This document shows positions 1 through 7,566 of a stretch of DNA of 39,521 nucleotides, one piece after another. The DNA is taken from NCBI GenBank assembly GCA_910573745.1, contig CAJSYI010000025.1, positions 1-39,521 of the forward strand. Direction: 5' to 3'. The notes beneath the pieces were generated by a model. The model saw only the letters and a program-made list of their open reading frames with translations. It was not told where the DNA came from and ran no database searches. The position numbers and the translations under genes are program-made. Numbering within the stretch: the stretch's first letter is position 1; the number at the start of each line of letters is the position of its first letter. The stretch is from Muribaculaceae bacterium (GTDB lineage Bacteria; Bacteroidota; Bacteroidia; Bacteroidales; Muribaculaceae).

Positions 1-137
1 ATATCTCTAAAAAGTCCAATTTTGATGACTTTTCAGACAAACGAATTATGGAGATACAAAAGAAACTCAACCGTCGTCCACGGGAGAAAATTGACTTCGA
101 CACTCCAAAGAAGCGTTTTTTCGATAAGGTTGCATAA
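1..137 (+). CDS. IS30-family transposase, C-terminal fragment (5' end outside window)
   Basis: The frame starting at base 3 is open from the window edge to a TAA at 135-137. The visible 44 residues contain the stretch EIQKKLNRRPREKIDFDTP, which matches the conserved end of IS30-family integrase-type transposases (an x-LNxRPRxxxxFxTPxxxF pattern). This is the last part of the DDE domain; the catalytic residues lie outside the window. It indicates an insertion sequence at or over the left boundary. I could not identify the element's terminal inverted repeat downstream of the stop, so its right end is not placed. Family assignment is from recognised motif only; whether the whole element is intact cannot be seen. 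Confidence 0.75.
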   Translation, partial: ISKKSNFDDFSDKRIMEIQKKLNRRPREKIDFDTPKKRFFDKVA

Positions 138-179
138 ATTTGCATTTGCTGTTGGACTCTGCACATTCGTTTTGAAGGA

Positions 180-536
180 GTGTGTCAGGTCGCATTCGAT
201 GTGAAAAGCTCACGTATTCCCAAAGCATTAATAAAGAATGCCGCTTACGCGATTTCAAATCCAAGACTGATGATTGGGTCATTCTACAGATTGCAGAGCA
301 AGGAAAGACGTTACTCCATTAACAATCGTCTGTTTGTTGTCCATCATTCGTTCGTCGCTCAGTGGAGAGAACTTATCCTGAGGTCTGCTTGGGAGCTGAA
401 AAACGTGGTTTTTGAGGAATACTGTCGGCGGGTATTGGAGGGAAAGAAGGCATTTTTCGATTACGAAGGGTGCGTATGCGATGTGATAGTCATTCAAGAA
501 GACGCTGAAGGCAACATCAGTTATGTCATTTATTAA
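180..536 (+). CDS. Hypothetical protein, doubtful; possibly a truncated gene
   Basis: This is a 118-codon frame with a GTG start at 180; an internal ATG at 270 would give 89 residues. I recognise no family. The C-terminal half (WELKNVVFEEYCRRVLEG followed by a beta-rich, acidic tail) looks like real protein rather than random translation, with an amphipathic helix then two strands. No ribosome-binding site or promoter is evident. It lies between a transposase tail (stop at 137) and an inverted-repeat element that begins at 537, immediately after the TAA at 534-536. It may therefore be a remnant of a gene broken by these insertions. An opposing frame at 279-728 runs through the tRNA and is less likely. 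Low confidence. Confidence 0.3.
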   Translation: MCQVAFDVKSSRIPKALIKNAAYAISNPRLMIGSFYRLQSKERRYSINNRLFVVHHSFVAQWRELILRSAWELKNVVFEEYCRRVLEGKKAFFDYEGCVCDVIVIQEDAEGNISYVIY

Positions 537-628
537 GAGGCTGTTTAATGATTGAAAGGGTTGACCCGTAGAGAAATCTCTGCTCCGTATCTGCGACCTC
601 AAATTAACAGTCATTTTTAAACGGCCTC
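537..628. repeat. 92-bp MITE-like inverted-repeat element
   Basis: The ends are GAGGCTGTTTAA (537-548) and TTAAACGGCCTC (617-628), which are inverted repeats over 12 bp with one mismatch that still allows G-U pairing. The similarity extends inward (AATGATTG against the complement of CAGTCATT, offset by four A residues). The interior has no ORF. Short elements with IS-like termini and no transposase are typical of MITEs or solo IS remnants. No clear target-site duplication is visible. It could instead be a structured 3' UTR for the frame ending at 536. Confidence 0.5.
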
Positions 629-637
629 TACAATAAG

Positions 638-680
638 AAAACAAAACAGGCCTAAACATTTGTTTAGGCCTGTTTTGTTT
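638..680. terminator. Strong intrinsic terminator downstream of tRNA-Ala
   Basis: A long, nearly uninterrupted inverted repeat, with arms AACAAAACAGGCCTAAAC and GTTTAGGCCTGTTTTGTT around a short ATTT loop. It has a GC core (AGGCCT) and A/T-rich flanks, so it can work in both directions. On the minus strand it directly follows the 3' CCA of the tRNA, with which it shares the base at 680. Confidence 0.8.
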
Positions 681-756
681 GGTGGAGCATACCAGACTCG
701 AACTGGTCACCTCTTGACTGCCAGTCAAACGCTCTAGCCAGATGAGCTAATGCCCC
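680..756 (-). tRNA. tRNA-Ala, anticodon GGC
   Basis: The minus strand folds as a full cloverleaf. The acceptor GGGGCAT pairs with ATGCTCC, with one G-U. The D arm is GCTC/GAGC, the anticodon stem is TTTGA/TCAAG with loop CTGGCAG giving anticodon GGC, there is a 5-nt variable loop, and the T arm ACCAG-TTCGAGT-CTGGT follows. The discriminator is A, and the CCA tail is encoded (680-682). It reads GCC/GCU alanine codons. A good promoter lies just upstream (777-807) and a terminator just downstream, so it is a single-gene transcription unit. Confidence 0.92.
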
Positions 757-776
757 GTTTGTGGTGATTTCCACTG

Positions 777-807
777 CAAAATTAGGCATTATTTCTGAAT
801 TGACAAA
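777..807 (-). promoter_or_regulatory. Bacteroidetes-type sigma-ABfr promoter for tRNA-Ala
   Basis: Read on the minus strand this is TTTG (804-807), 19 nt, TAATTTTG (777-784). It fits the TTTG-N19-21-TAnnTTTG consensus. The expected transcription start is near 770, about 14 nt before the mature tRNA 5' end at 756. Confidence 0.75.
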
Positions 808-829
808 AAAATCAGACGTGTTTTTTGTC
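802..829. terminator. Candidate weak terminator after nspC
   Basis: GACAAAAAA (802-810) and TTTTTTGTC (821-829) form an A/T-rich 9-bp stem 47 bp after the nspC stop. It overlaps the -33 box of the tRNA promoter. The stem has few GC pairs, so termination is uncertain. Confidence 0.3.
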
Positions 830-875
830 GAAATGTTGTCAATGGGTTGATTTACAGTGCGAAATATGCTGGCTG

Positions 876-2024
876 TCAGTCCATGCGGTCTCGGTAGTCT
901 TCGTATGTATAGTGGCGTAGAAGTTTTGCATCTCCATATATTGGTTTCCAGTATATGTCTGGATGTTGGATTCCGTTGAACATGTTGGTTTTCACCGTCG
1001 TGTAGTGGTTCATGTCTTTAAGAGTGAGCATGTCGCCGGGCTTGAGCTCTTTTGGGAGACGCCATGGTCCGGCGAAGTCGCCGCTTAGGCACGAGTTGCC
1101 GCCGAGGCGGTAGTCAAATCCTTCGTTGTCAAGACGGGAGTCGTTGGGAAATGCTTCGGCTATTTCTGGTTGGTAAGGCATTTCGAGCACGTCTGGCATA
1201 TGGCATGCGAATGATGCGTCGATGATTGCTGTCCGTATTCCCGAGTCTTCAACTATGTCGAGTACTTCTGTTACAAGGTCGCCTGTCTGCCATGTGAATG
1301 CACTGCCTGGCTCCATTATGAGCTTTAGATGCGGGTATTCTCTGTGGAGGCCGTTAAGGAGCGAGACTAGATGGTCTGTGTCATAGCCTTTACGTGTCAT
1401 AAGATGTCCTCCACCCATATTCAGCCATTTCACTTCCGGCAGAAGATGTCCGAATTGGGCTTTGAATGCTTCGAGCACCTTTTCGAGGTCGAAGCTCGTC
1501 GATTCGCAGAGGGCATGGAAATGAAGACCTTCGATTCCGTGTGGGAGAGAGGAGAGACGATCGGGATTGACGCCGAATCTTGAACCTGGCACGCATGGAT
1601 TGTATATGTCTGTTTCAATCACGCTGCAATGCGGGTTGACGCGCAGGCCGGGAGAGACACGCCGGTCAGGATTACTTCGGTTCCATTCTTCTGTCTGTGG
1701 CAAGAACTTTTGGAACAGGTTGACGGAATTGAACGTGATGTGGCTGCTTCCGGCGAGGAATTCCGGAAATGTCTGATCCGTGTACACCGGGCAGTAGGTA
1801 TGCACTTCGCCGCCGAGGTAGTCGAGCGAAAGCCGCATCTCGTTGAGTGAGCTGGCGGTGGAATCCGGGAAATTTTCGGCAATAACCTTGAACGTCTTCC
1901 AAAGGGCATTGGCCTTAAGTGCCATTATTATTTTTACGTCTGCACGCTCTGAAACATCCTTAAGGATGCCGAGATTGCGGCGCAGACGGTCTTCGTACAC
2001 TATGTAGTATGGAGTCTGGGGCAT
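876..2024 (-). CDS. nspC: Carboxynorspermidine/carboxyspermidine decarboxylase
   Basis: A PLP-dependent decarboxylase of the alanine-racemase fold (fold type III), 382 residues, matching NspC length. It removes CO2 from carboxy(nor)spermidine in the alternative spermidine pathway used by gut Bacteroidetes. The PLP lysine is in IIMALKAN (K37). Further hallmarks are the HFHALCES strand, the NMGGGH phosphate-binding loop, EPGSAF, and a C-terminal DASFACHMPDVLE segment holding the active-site Cys/Asp. It is the last gene of a minus-strand operon; its ATG lies 5 bp after the pcrA stop. The partner carboxynorspermidine dehydrogenase is not in this window. Annotation is confident from the motif set; substrate preference (norspermidine or spermidine) cannot be read from sequence. 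Confidence 0.93.
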   Translation of the reverse strand: MPQTPYYIVYEDRLRRNLGILKDVSERADVKIIMALKANALWKTFKVIAENFPDSTASSLNEMRLSLDYLGGEVHTYCPVYTDQTFPEFLAGSSHITFNSVNLFQKFLPQTEEWNRSNPDRRVSPGLRVNPHCSVIETDIYNPCVPGSRFGVNPDRLSSLPHGIEGLHFHALCESTSFDLEKVLEAFKAQFGHLLPEVKWLNMGGGHLMTRKGYDTDHLVSLLNGLHREYPHLKLIMEPGSAFTWQTGDLVTEVLDIVEDSGIRTAIIDASFACHMPDVLEMPYQPEIAEAFPNDSRLDNEGFDYRLGGNSCLSGDFAGPWRLPKELKPGDMLTLKDMNHYTTVKTNMFNGIQHPDIYWKPIYGDAKLLRHYTYEDYRDRMD

Positions 2025-2029
2025 TTTGT

Positions 2030-4351
2030 TTATGAGTCTATTGTGAAACGTGCGAATTTGAGGAGGAGTTTCTTTTCGCCAACTTGGTCGAACTTGGCCA
2101 TAATCATCGGTTCACCTGATATTTCTGAAATGAGCATGATGATGCCGTGGCCGAATCTGGTGTGGTTGATGTGCATTCCTGTAGCAAGTTCTTCCACACG
2201 GTGTATGCTTCCCGATCCTGTAGCTGCCTGGGGTTTTGTCTGCCGGTAGCCTGAAGACGAGCCGCTCCGGAAGGAACCTTCCCGTCTTTGCGATGATTGG
2301 TAGTTGGCAATCGGGTTTGTGAAAGTAGCGGAGGTCTTTCCTATGTCGGTGGAGGATTCAAGCCTCAGGAAGCGGCGGTCTATGTCGGAAAGGAAGCGGG
2401 ACGGGCGCGTCATTATGGTCTGTCCGTTGCGGAAACGAGATTTGGCGAATGTCATGACGCATGTCTTCTTGGCGCGGGTTATGGCCACATAGAGCAGACG
2501 CCGTTCTTCTTCCACCTCGGCAAGGGAATCCATCGACATAGAAGAGGGGAATAGTTCCTCTTCCACGCCGACGATGAAGACGTGGGAGAATTCCAGCCCT
2601 TTGGCTGCGTGTGCTGTCATCAGCGTTATCTTAGGCTCATCCTTATCGTCAGCCTTGTCTTGGTCCGTAGCGAGAGAAATCTCTGAAAGGAAGTCTGCCA
2701 TACCCACATTCTCGTCGCCCTCTTCGAGCTTGGAATCCACGAAGTCTTTGAGTCCGGAAAGTATTTCTTCAAGATTCTCTTTCTTGCTTATGGATTCCGG
2801 GGTCTTGTCGTGGGCCAACATTGTGATCAGACCTATGCGTGTGAAGATAAGGCTTCCGAGGTGGGACGCGTCCATTCCCTCGGCATTCTTGTCATAGAAC
2901 TCTTGTATCAAACTGCGGAATGAATCGAGTTTTTTCAATGTGCCTGAGTTTATTTGCACACCTGATGCCACAGGGTCTTGTATCACTTGCCACAGGCTTT
3001 TTTCCGTTTCGATGGCGGCGTGGGAGATTTTCTTCATCGTGGTTTCTCCAATGCCGCGTGCCGGGAAGTTTATCACTCGTCTCAGAGCCTCTTCATCGTC
3101 GGGATTTACGGACAGACGGAAATAGCATATCGCGTCTTTGACTTCCTTGCGCTGGTAGAAGGAGAGCCCTCCATAGATGCGATATGGGATGTTGCGCTTA
3201 CGTAGGGATTCCTCCAGTTGACGGCTTTGTGCGTTAGTACGGTACAGGATGGCGTATTCGTCGAGTGAGTCGTGTGCCATAAGCTGTGTCTGCGAAACCT
3301 TGTTTGCGACAAGAAAAGCCTCCTCCATATCACTGTAGGTGCCGATCACTTCAATCGGGTCGCCTTTTTCGTTTTCACTGTAGACGTTCTTCTTCATCTG
3401 CCGGGTGTTTTTTTCTATGAGGCTTCCTGCGGCATTTATGATGTTTTGGGTAGAGCGGTAGTTGCGTTCAAGCTTGAATGTCCTAAGTCCCGGAAAGCTG
3501 TTGTTGAGGTTGAGGATATTGGCGATGTTTGCGCCCCGGAACGAATATATGCTTTGCGCATCGTCGCCCACCACGCACACGGACTGACGGCCGTTGCCTG
3601 CGAGGCGGGTTATGATGAGGTGCTGGGCGAAGTTGGTGTCCTGATACTCGTCCACGAGTATGTATCGGAAAAACTCTTGGTAATGCCGGCAGACATCTGG
3701 AAAGTCGCGCAGAAGTACATTCATGTAATACAGAATGTCGTCGAAGTCCATAGCCGATGCTGCCTTGCACCGCTTTACGTAGGTGGAGTATACGTAACCC
3801 ATCATAGGGCGTTTTGCCCTGCGGTCGGCTTCTTGTGAAGACTTGTCGGCCATATATGCTTCAGGATACACGAGCGCGTTTTTGGCGTTTGATATGATTG
3901 AAGCCACGGTCGAGGGCTTGTATGCCTTTTCGTCGAGCACCATATCCTTTATTATTGTCTTTATCAGGGCTTTCGAGTCGGCAGAGTCGTATATGGTGAA
4001 ATCATGGCGAAAACCGAGGAGGTCGGCATGTGAACGTAGTATGCGCAGGAAGATGGAGTGGAAAGTGCCCATCCATATTCGCGATGCGGTTTTGGCTCCT
4101 ACGGCAGTGGCGATGCGCTCTTTCATCTCGCGTGCTGCCTTGTTGGTGAAGGTAAGGGCCAGGATTCTGTACGGCTCGAAGCCGTGGCTCAAAAGGTCCA
4201 CAATCTTATAAGTCAGAACCCGTGTCTTGCCTGAGCCTGCGCCGGCAATCACGAGTGAAGGCCCGTCGTGGTATACCACGGCGGAACGTTGTTGCGGATT
4301 GAGCAGATCGAGATATGAATAGTCTGGTTCCTGTATATGATCTTTGTTCAT
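2030..4351 (-). CDS. pcrA: ATP-dependent DNA helicase PcrA/UvrD (SF1A)
   Basis: A 773-residue superfamily 1A 3'-5' helicase acting in nucleotide excision repair, replication restart and removal of RecA filaments. Visible motifs are the Q-motif LNPQQRSAV (about 17-25), Walker A AGAGSGKT (36-43), motif Ia TFTNKAAREM, motif II VDEYQDTN, motif III GDDAQSIYSFRGA, motif IV ERNYRSTQNI, motif V TAHAAKGLEFSHVF and motif VI LLYVAITRAKK. The C-terminus ends in a Tudor-like segment (HTRFGHGIIMLISEISGEPMI) typical of PcrA, which contacts RNA polymerase in other bacteria. It sits 18 bp after the HsdR-N-domain gene and 5 bp before nspC. The name uvrD would be equally acceptable. Confidence 0.93.
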   Translation of the reverse strand: MNKDHIQEPDYSYLDLLNPQQRSAVVYHDGPSLVIAGAGSGKTRVLTYKIVDLLSHGFEPYRILALTFTNKAAREMKERIATAVGAKTASRIWMGTFHSIFLRILRSHADLLGFRHDFTIYDSADSKALIKTIIKDMVLDEKAYKPSTVASIISNAKNALVYPEAYMADKSSQEADRRAKRPMMGYVYSTYVKRCKAASAMDFDDILYYMNVLLRDFPDVCRHYQEFFRYILVDEYQDTNFAQHLIITRLAGNGRQSVCVVGDDAQSIYSFRGANIANILNLNNSFPGLRTFKLERNYRSTQNIINAAGSLIEKNTRQMKKNVYSENEKGDPIEVIGTYSDMEEAFLVANKVSQTQLMAHDSLDEYAILYRTNAQSRQLEESLRKRNIPYRIYGGLSFYQRKEVKDAICYFRLSVNPDDEEALRRVINFPARGIGETTMKKISHAAIETEKSLWQVIQDPVASGVQINSGTLKKLDSFRSLIQEFYDKNAEGMDASHLGSLIFTRIGLITMLAHDKTPESISKKENLEEILSGLKDFVDSKLEEGDENVGMADFLSEISLATDQDKADDKDEPKITLMTAHAAKGLEFSHVFIVGVEEELFPSSMSMDSLAEVEEERRLLYVAITRAKKTCVMTFAKSRFRNGQTIMTRPSRFLSDIDRRFLRLESSTDIGKTSATFTNPIANYQSSQRREGSFRSGSSSGYRQTKPQAATGSGSIHRVEELATGMHINHTRFGHGIIMLISEISGEPMIMAKFDQVGEKKLLLKFARFTIDS

Positions 4352-4369
4352 ACGGTTTTGCGTCTGTGT

Positions 4370-4861
4370 TCAGTTTTCGGAGTGTTTCGACATCAATGAC
4401 CGGTAATCTGGTATTTCAGGTATGAAATGGTAAGTCCGGTTGGCATAATCTATTCGGCAGCAATAATGTCGCAGGCCGTTGGAAACAGCGAGATAGAGTG
4501 CGTGAAGCGACATGTTGTAGCGCACTATCTGGTCAAACACTGCCTGGGTTACGTTTATGCCCGGAGCTTTGTATTCCACTATCAACAAAGGTTTTCCTTC
4601 AGGCGTGAAAGCCACGGTGTCGCATCGGCGTTTGCTGCAGTTGACCTCGATGCCTATTTCGTTGGCAAGTAGGCTCTTGGGGTAATGCTTTTCGTCGAGC
4701 AGCCAAGCGGTGAAGTGCTGGCGCACATATTCTTCCGGCGTGAGCGCGACATATTTGTCGCGAAGCCGGTCGTATACTTTTATCACATTTCCTTCACGAC
4801 TGAGTTTCAGCTGCACGGGGGGAAGGTTTAGAGGTGGCCATTGAATCTCTCCGTCGTTCAT
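4370..4861 (-). CDS. Solitary HsdR N-terminal-like PD-(D/E)XK nuclease domain protein
   Basis: A 163-residue protein resembling the N-terminal nuclease domain of type I restriction R subunits (HSDR_N_2 type), but with no helicase or HsdS/HsdM partners. Candidate nuclease residues are Asp in RCDTVAF and the Glu/Lys of LLIVEYKAPG, an ordinary D...ExK arrangement. I placed the start at the ATG of MNDGEIQWPPLN because it overlaps the stop of the upstream nuclease gene (TAATG), implying translational coupling. The frame itself extends 37 codons further upstream inside that gene. Such solitary proteins are widespread in Bacteroidetes with no clear role known to me. Its place between a secreted nuclease and PcrA suggests nucleic-acid metabolism, which is inference. 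Confidence 0.8.
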   Translation of the reverse strand: MNDGEIQWPPLNLPPVQLKLSREGNVIKVYDRLRDKYVALTPEEYVRQHFTAWLLDEKHYPKSLLANEIGIEVNCSKRRCDTVAFTPEGKPLLIVEYKAPGINVTQAVFDQIVRYNMSLHALYLAVSNGLRHYCCRIDYANRTYHFIPEIPDYRSLMSKHSEN

Positions 4862-5667
4862 TATTTCATTATGTCTGTGCGAGGTGAATACTCTGCGTCG
4901 AAAAGGGAATTGAGGATGTCTGCCAATCGCAGGCCACCTTTCAGGAACTGTCGTTCTACTGTCGGAGTCCACTTGGCAATGTAATCGTAAGAGACGTCAG
5001 TGTGCTGCGGAGTTTCTTCATAAACCTTGGTGCAGATTTCATATGTCTCCTTTCCCCAGTCGCTTGGCGAACCGTTCACTATGTCTTGTTCCTCTTCGGG
5101 AGTGATCCGGTCTATCTGGTCGGTCCATTCCGTGTAGCTCCACCTGTGGGCGGCTTCCGGAAGACTGCCGTCCCAAAGGCTGTGTAGATTCAAGTCCTTG
5201 CCGAAATAAGTTATATGCCAATTGTTGCCGCCACGGTCTGAGGCGTGTCCTAAATGCATAGGCTGATGTATGTCTCCTATTAGATGGACTAATATTTTGA
5301 CAGCAAGTTGTTTACTGTCTTCTAGAGCTTTGGGGTTCCGGACTGTTTCCGTTTGTTGTTTTATGGCACGGACTATGTCTCCTGTCTCAAGCAATGGCGC
5401 GTTGTCATAATCGATGCCCGCATCAATGTTTTTGTAATGCCATGTCTTTGTATAGGCGTATTCATCCGTATGCGAGGCATTGTCGAGCCAGTTGGCCCAA
5501 TATATGATTGATTTTCCGTCAAGAAGCTTTGTGATGGCTTCTTTTGCAGTTTTTGTGAGATGGCGTTCCGCTATTGCAGCTGTTATGTCGTGTCCTTTCT
5601 GTCCCCAAGGGAAAGCCGAAAAGGATATGATGGCTATGGCTGCGGATAATAGTATTCTTTTTTTCAT
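4861..5667 (-). CDS. Secreted S1/P1-family zinc nuclease
   Basis: A 268-residue S1/P1 nuclease, which cleaves single-stranded DNA/RNA and 3'-nucleotides using three zinc ions. A Sec signal (MKKRILLSAAIAIISFSAFP) ends just before W21, and family members use the mature N-terminal Trp as a metal ligand. Other ligands visible are H26 (QKGHD), D62 (NWLDN), H77 (TWHYKN) and the hallmark block around LIGDIHQPMHLGH with the following DRGGN. It likely acts in the periplasm or outside the cell, salvaging nucleotides. It is the first gene of the operon with a strong promoter at 5726-5755. Its 5' UTR contains a perfect 9-bp hairpin. The stop overlaps the start of the next gene. Confidence 0.9.
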   Translation of the reverse strand: MKKRILLSAAIAIISFSAFPWGQKGHDITAAIAERHLTKTAKEAITKLLDGKSIIYWANWLDNASHTDEYAYTKTWHYKNIDAGIDYDNAPLLETGDIVRAIKQQTETVRNPKALEDSKQLAVKILVHLIGDIHQPMHLGHASDRGGNNWHITYFGKDLNLHSLWDGSLPEAAHRWSYTEWTDQIDRITPEEEQDIVNGSPSDWGKETYEICTKVYEETPQHTDVSYDYIAKWTPTVERQFLKGGLRLADILNSLFDAEYSPRTDIMK

Positions 5668-5687
5668 ATCGACGGGTCTTGTGAATG

Positions 5688-5710
5688 CCGGACACAGTCA
5701 ATGTGTCCGG
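5688..5710 (-). promoter_or_regulatory. GC-rich hairpin in the nuclease 5' UTR
   Basis: CCGGACACA and TGTGTCCGG form a perfect 9-bp stem with a 5-nt loop. It lies between the predicted start site near 5719 and the ATG at 5667, so it would sit close to the 5' end of the mRNA. It lacks a following T-run on the minus strand, which argues against it being a simple dnaA terminator. mRNA stabilisation or a protein-binding site is possible. Confidence 0.5.
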
Positions 5711-5725
5711 TGGTTCTTCATCAGA

Positions 5726-5755
5726 CAAAATTAATAAAAATTTCCGGAATGTCAA
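5726..5755 (-). promoter_or_regulatory. Promoter of the S1 nuclease-pcrA-nspC operon
   Basis: The minus strand reads TTG (5753-5755), 19 nt, TAATTTTG (5726-5733), a good match to the Bacteroidetes housekeeping consensus. It lies directly after the dnaA stop at 5765, so the operon is independent of dnaA. Predicted leader is about 50 nt. Confidence 0.75.
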
Positions 5756-5764
5756 GCGTTGGAG

Positions 5765-7171
5765 TCAGCGTCTTAGTTCGGCTTCTATGGCTTCTACAGC
5801 TTCGGAAAGCTCGCGAGCGAACGGCATACGGTCTTTGACGGCAGAAATGCCGTGCATCACGGTTGTATGAGTACGGTTTAGCTTACGTCCGATGGCTTTG
5901 AGGGAAAGTTCCGTGAGTTTGTTGCCGAGATACATGGCCACCATACGTGCATCAGCAATCTCACGCACGCGGCTTTTTGAGAAAATCACGTCTGGATTAA
6001 GCCCGTAATGTTCTGCCGTGGCATCGACTATTATGTCGAAGTTGATGGTCTTCTTTATTGGCTTCACGGAATTGCGCATAACGCTGCGCGCCATTTCGAG
6101 CGAAATAGGGACATTGAGAGTGATGCTCCGGGTCAGAATGCCCATTACAATGCCTTCAAGCTCACGGACTGAACCTGCGGTGTTTTCCGCGATGTAGTCA
6201 AGCACCTCGTCAGGCATGTCAAGGCCGTTCTTGGAAGCTTTGTAGTGAAGTATGCGTTTTCGCAGACTCACGTCGGGACGCGGGAGTTTTTCCGTTACCC
6301 CCCATTTGAAGCGGTCAATCAGACGGTCAGTGATTCCGTCAAGCTCAACCGGCGGACGGTCGCATGTGAAGACAAGTGTCTTCCCTCGTTGGTGCAGATG
6401 GTTGAATATAGGGAAAAGCACGTTCATGGTGCCTTCCTTTGACGAAAGCTCCTGTAAATCGTCAAACAGCAACGCGTCCATCTGCTGGAACCAGTTGATG
6501 AAGCCTGGAATCTCCTTTTTGATTGTGGCTCCGGCGAGAAGGTACTGGAACTGACGCATAGGCAGAAACAGCACTTTGGCCGCAGGATTCTTTTCTTTTA
6601 TTCTTATGCCGATGGCCTGTATCAGGTGGGTCTTGCCTACGCCGACATCTCCGTAAAGGAAAAACGGATTGAAGTCGGATTTGTGCGGATTGTTGGCTAT
6701 GTATTCGGCAATAGTAAAAGGAAGCCTGTTGCTTTCCCCTACGCAATAATTGCTGAAATTGAGCGATTCGTTCAGTTGCGGGTCTATTTCTCCGGAAGCC
6801 GCCTGTGTGTGGTCTTCAAGCGGATTCACGGGGCGTGTGGCCTGTCTGGTGATTTTGTTTTGTATCACGTGGCTTTGCTCCGGACTCTCAATCTTCACGC
6901 GGCTCTTGTCGTCGTGGTTAATGACATTGATTTCGTAAGCAAGCTTTATGCCCGGGCCGAAAGCCCGTTTCAGGGAAGCTGCTATTATGTTGTAGAAATC
7001 ATCTTCGTATTTCTCATAAAAGAAATGCGAAGGAAGCCCAATCGTGAGTTCATGGCCGTCGAAACCTTTGGGTGTGGCCTCAGCGAACCAAGTGTCGAAC
7101 CGCTGTTGTCCGACGTTGGATCGTATCAGTTGGGTGAAGCATTCCCATTTATGTTGTAGTTCCTGTGTCAT
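5765..7171 (-). CDS. dnaA: Chromosomal replication initiator DnaA
   Basis: A 468-residue initiator ATPase that binds DnaA boxes and melts the origin. The N-terminal domain I (about 1-80) is followed by a linker, then the AAA+ domain with Walker A GDVGVGKT (174-181), Walker B LLFDDLQEL and the sensor region FTCDRPP. The C-terminal domain IV carries the DNA-contact motif NRTHTTVMHGI, where the common D/N-H-x-T pattern is recognisable. Length is normal for Bacteroidetes. It appears to be its own transcription unit; the gap upstream is 417 bp. dnaN and gyrB are not adjacent, which is common in this phylum. Confidence 0.96.
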   Translation of the reverse strand: MTQELQHKWECFTQLIRSNVGQQRFDTWFAEATPKGFDGHELTIGLPSHFFYEKYEDDFYNIIAASLKRAFGPGIKLAYEINVINHDDKSRVKIESPEQSHVIQNKITRQATRPVNPLEDHTQAASGEIDPQLNESLNFSNYCVGESNRLPFTIAEYIANNPHKSDFNPFFLYGDVGVGKTHLIQAIGIRIKEKNPAAKVLFLPMRQFQYLLAGATIKKEIPGFINWFQQMDALLFDDLQELSSKEGTMNVLFPIFNHLHQRGKTLVFTCDRPPVELDGITDRLIDRFKWGVTEKLPRPDVSLRKRILHYKASKNGLDMPDEVLDYIAENTAGSVRELEGIVMGILTRSITLNVPISLEMARSVMRNSVKPIKKTINFDIIVDATAEHYGLNPDVIFSKSRVREIADARMVAMYLGNKLTELSLKAIGRKLNRTHTTVMHGISAVKDRMPFARELSEAVEAIEAELRR

Positions 7172-7242
7172 GAAGACGTTTTGAGTGGATTTAGATGTAG
7201 ATACGCCGCAGAAATTTCGCGAATCGGGTACAAAATTCGGTC

Positions 7243-7267
7243 AAAAAAACGGATTAAAAAAATCCGT
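7243..7267 (-). terminator. Terminator-like hairpin ahead of dnaA
   Basis: ACGGATT (7249-7255) and AATCCGT (7261-7267) form a 7-bp stem with a 5-nt loop. On the minus strand it is followed by a run of seven T. It sits about 75 bp upstream of the dnaA ATG in the direction of dnaA transcription, so it either insulates dnaA from upstream read-through or acts as an attenuator in a long leader. Confidence 0.5.
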
Positions 7268-7530
7268 AAAAAATTTGGAAGTTTTGTAATGAAAGGAATG
7301 TGTTGAATATCTGTTGATTATGCATCCTGTGCCGTTGTCGGGTCTATGAAGCTGTTGTGATATTTCATAAATGTCTGTATACCAAGATTATTTTTGGTTG
7401 ATTGTAAACGCTTGTGTGGCATAAAGCGGCTTTTTGTGTTGCCTATGCCAATGATAGGTATATCCCGGAGTGCCGCGTTATTCAGACTGAGTTTTTATAG
7501 AGAGCGGAACCTCGCTGCAGCCGGAGATAA

Positions 7531-7566
7531 TAAAAGGCTTCGGACAATGTTTTGCCAGAAGCCTTG
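7531..7566 (-). terminator. Intrinsic terminator after mlaD
   Basis: AAGGCTTC (7534-7541) and GAAGCCTT (7558-7565) form an 8-bp stem with a 16-nt loop. On the minus strand it is followed by TTATTAT, and it lies 24 bp past the mlaD stop. Confidence 0.65.

Noticed and set aside
279..728. Minus-strand frame of 149 codons
   Set aside because: It runs through the tRNA-Ala gene, the terminator and the inverted-repeat element, and its translation shows no protein-like features.
3272..3838. Plus-strand frame of 188 codons inside pcrA
   Set aside because: It lies antisense to the conserved helicase motifs of pcrA and is a by-product of its codon pattern.
4370..4861. Type I restriction-modification system
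   Set aside because: Only the HsdR N-terminal-like domain is present; no helicase domain, methylase or specificity subunit is nearby.
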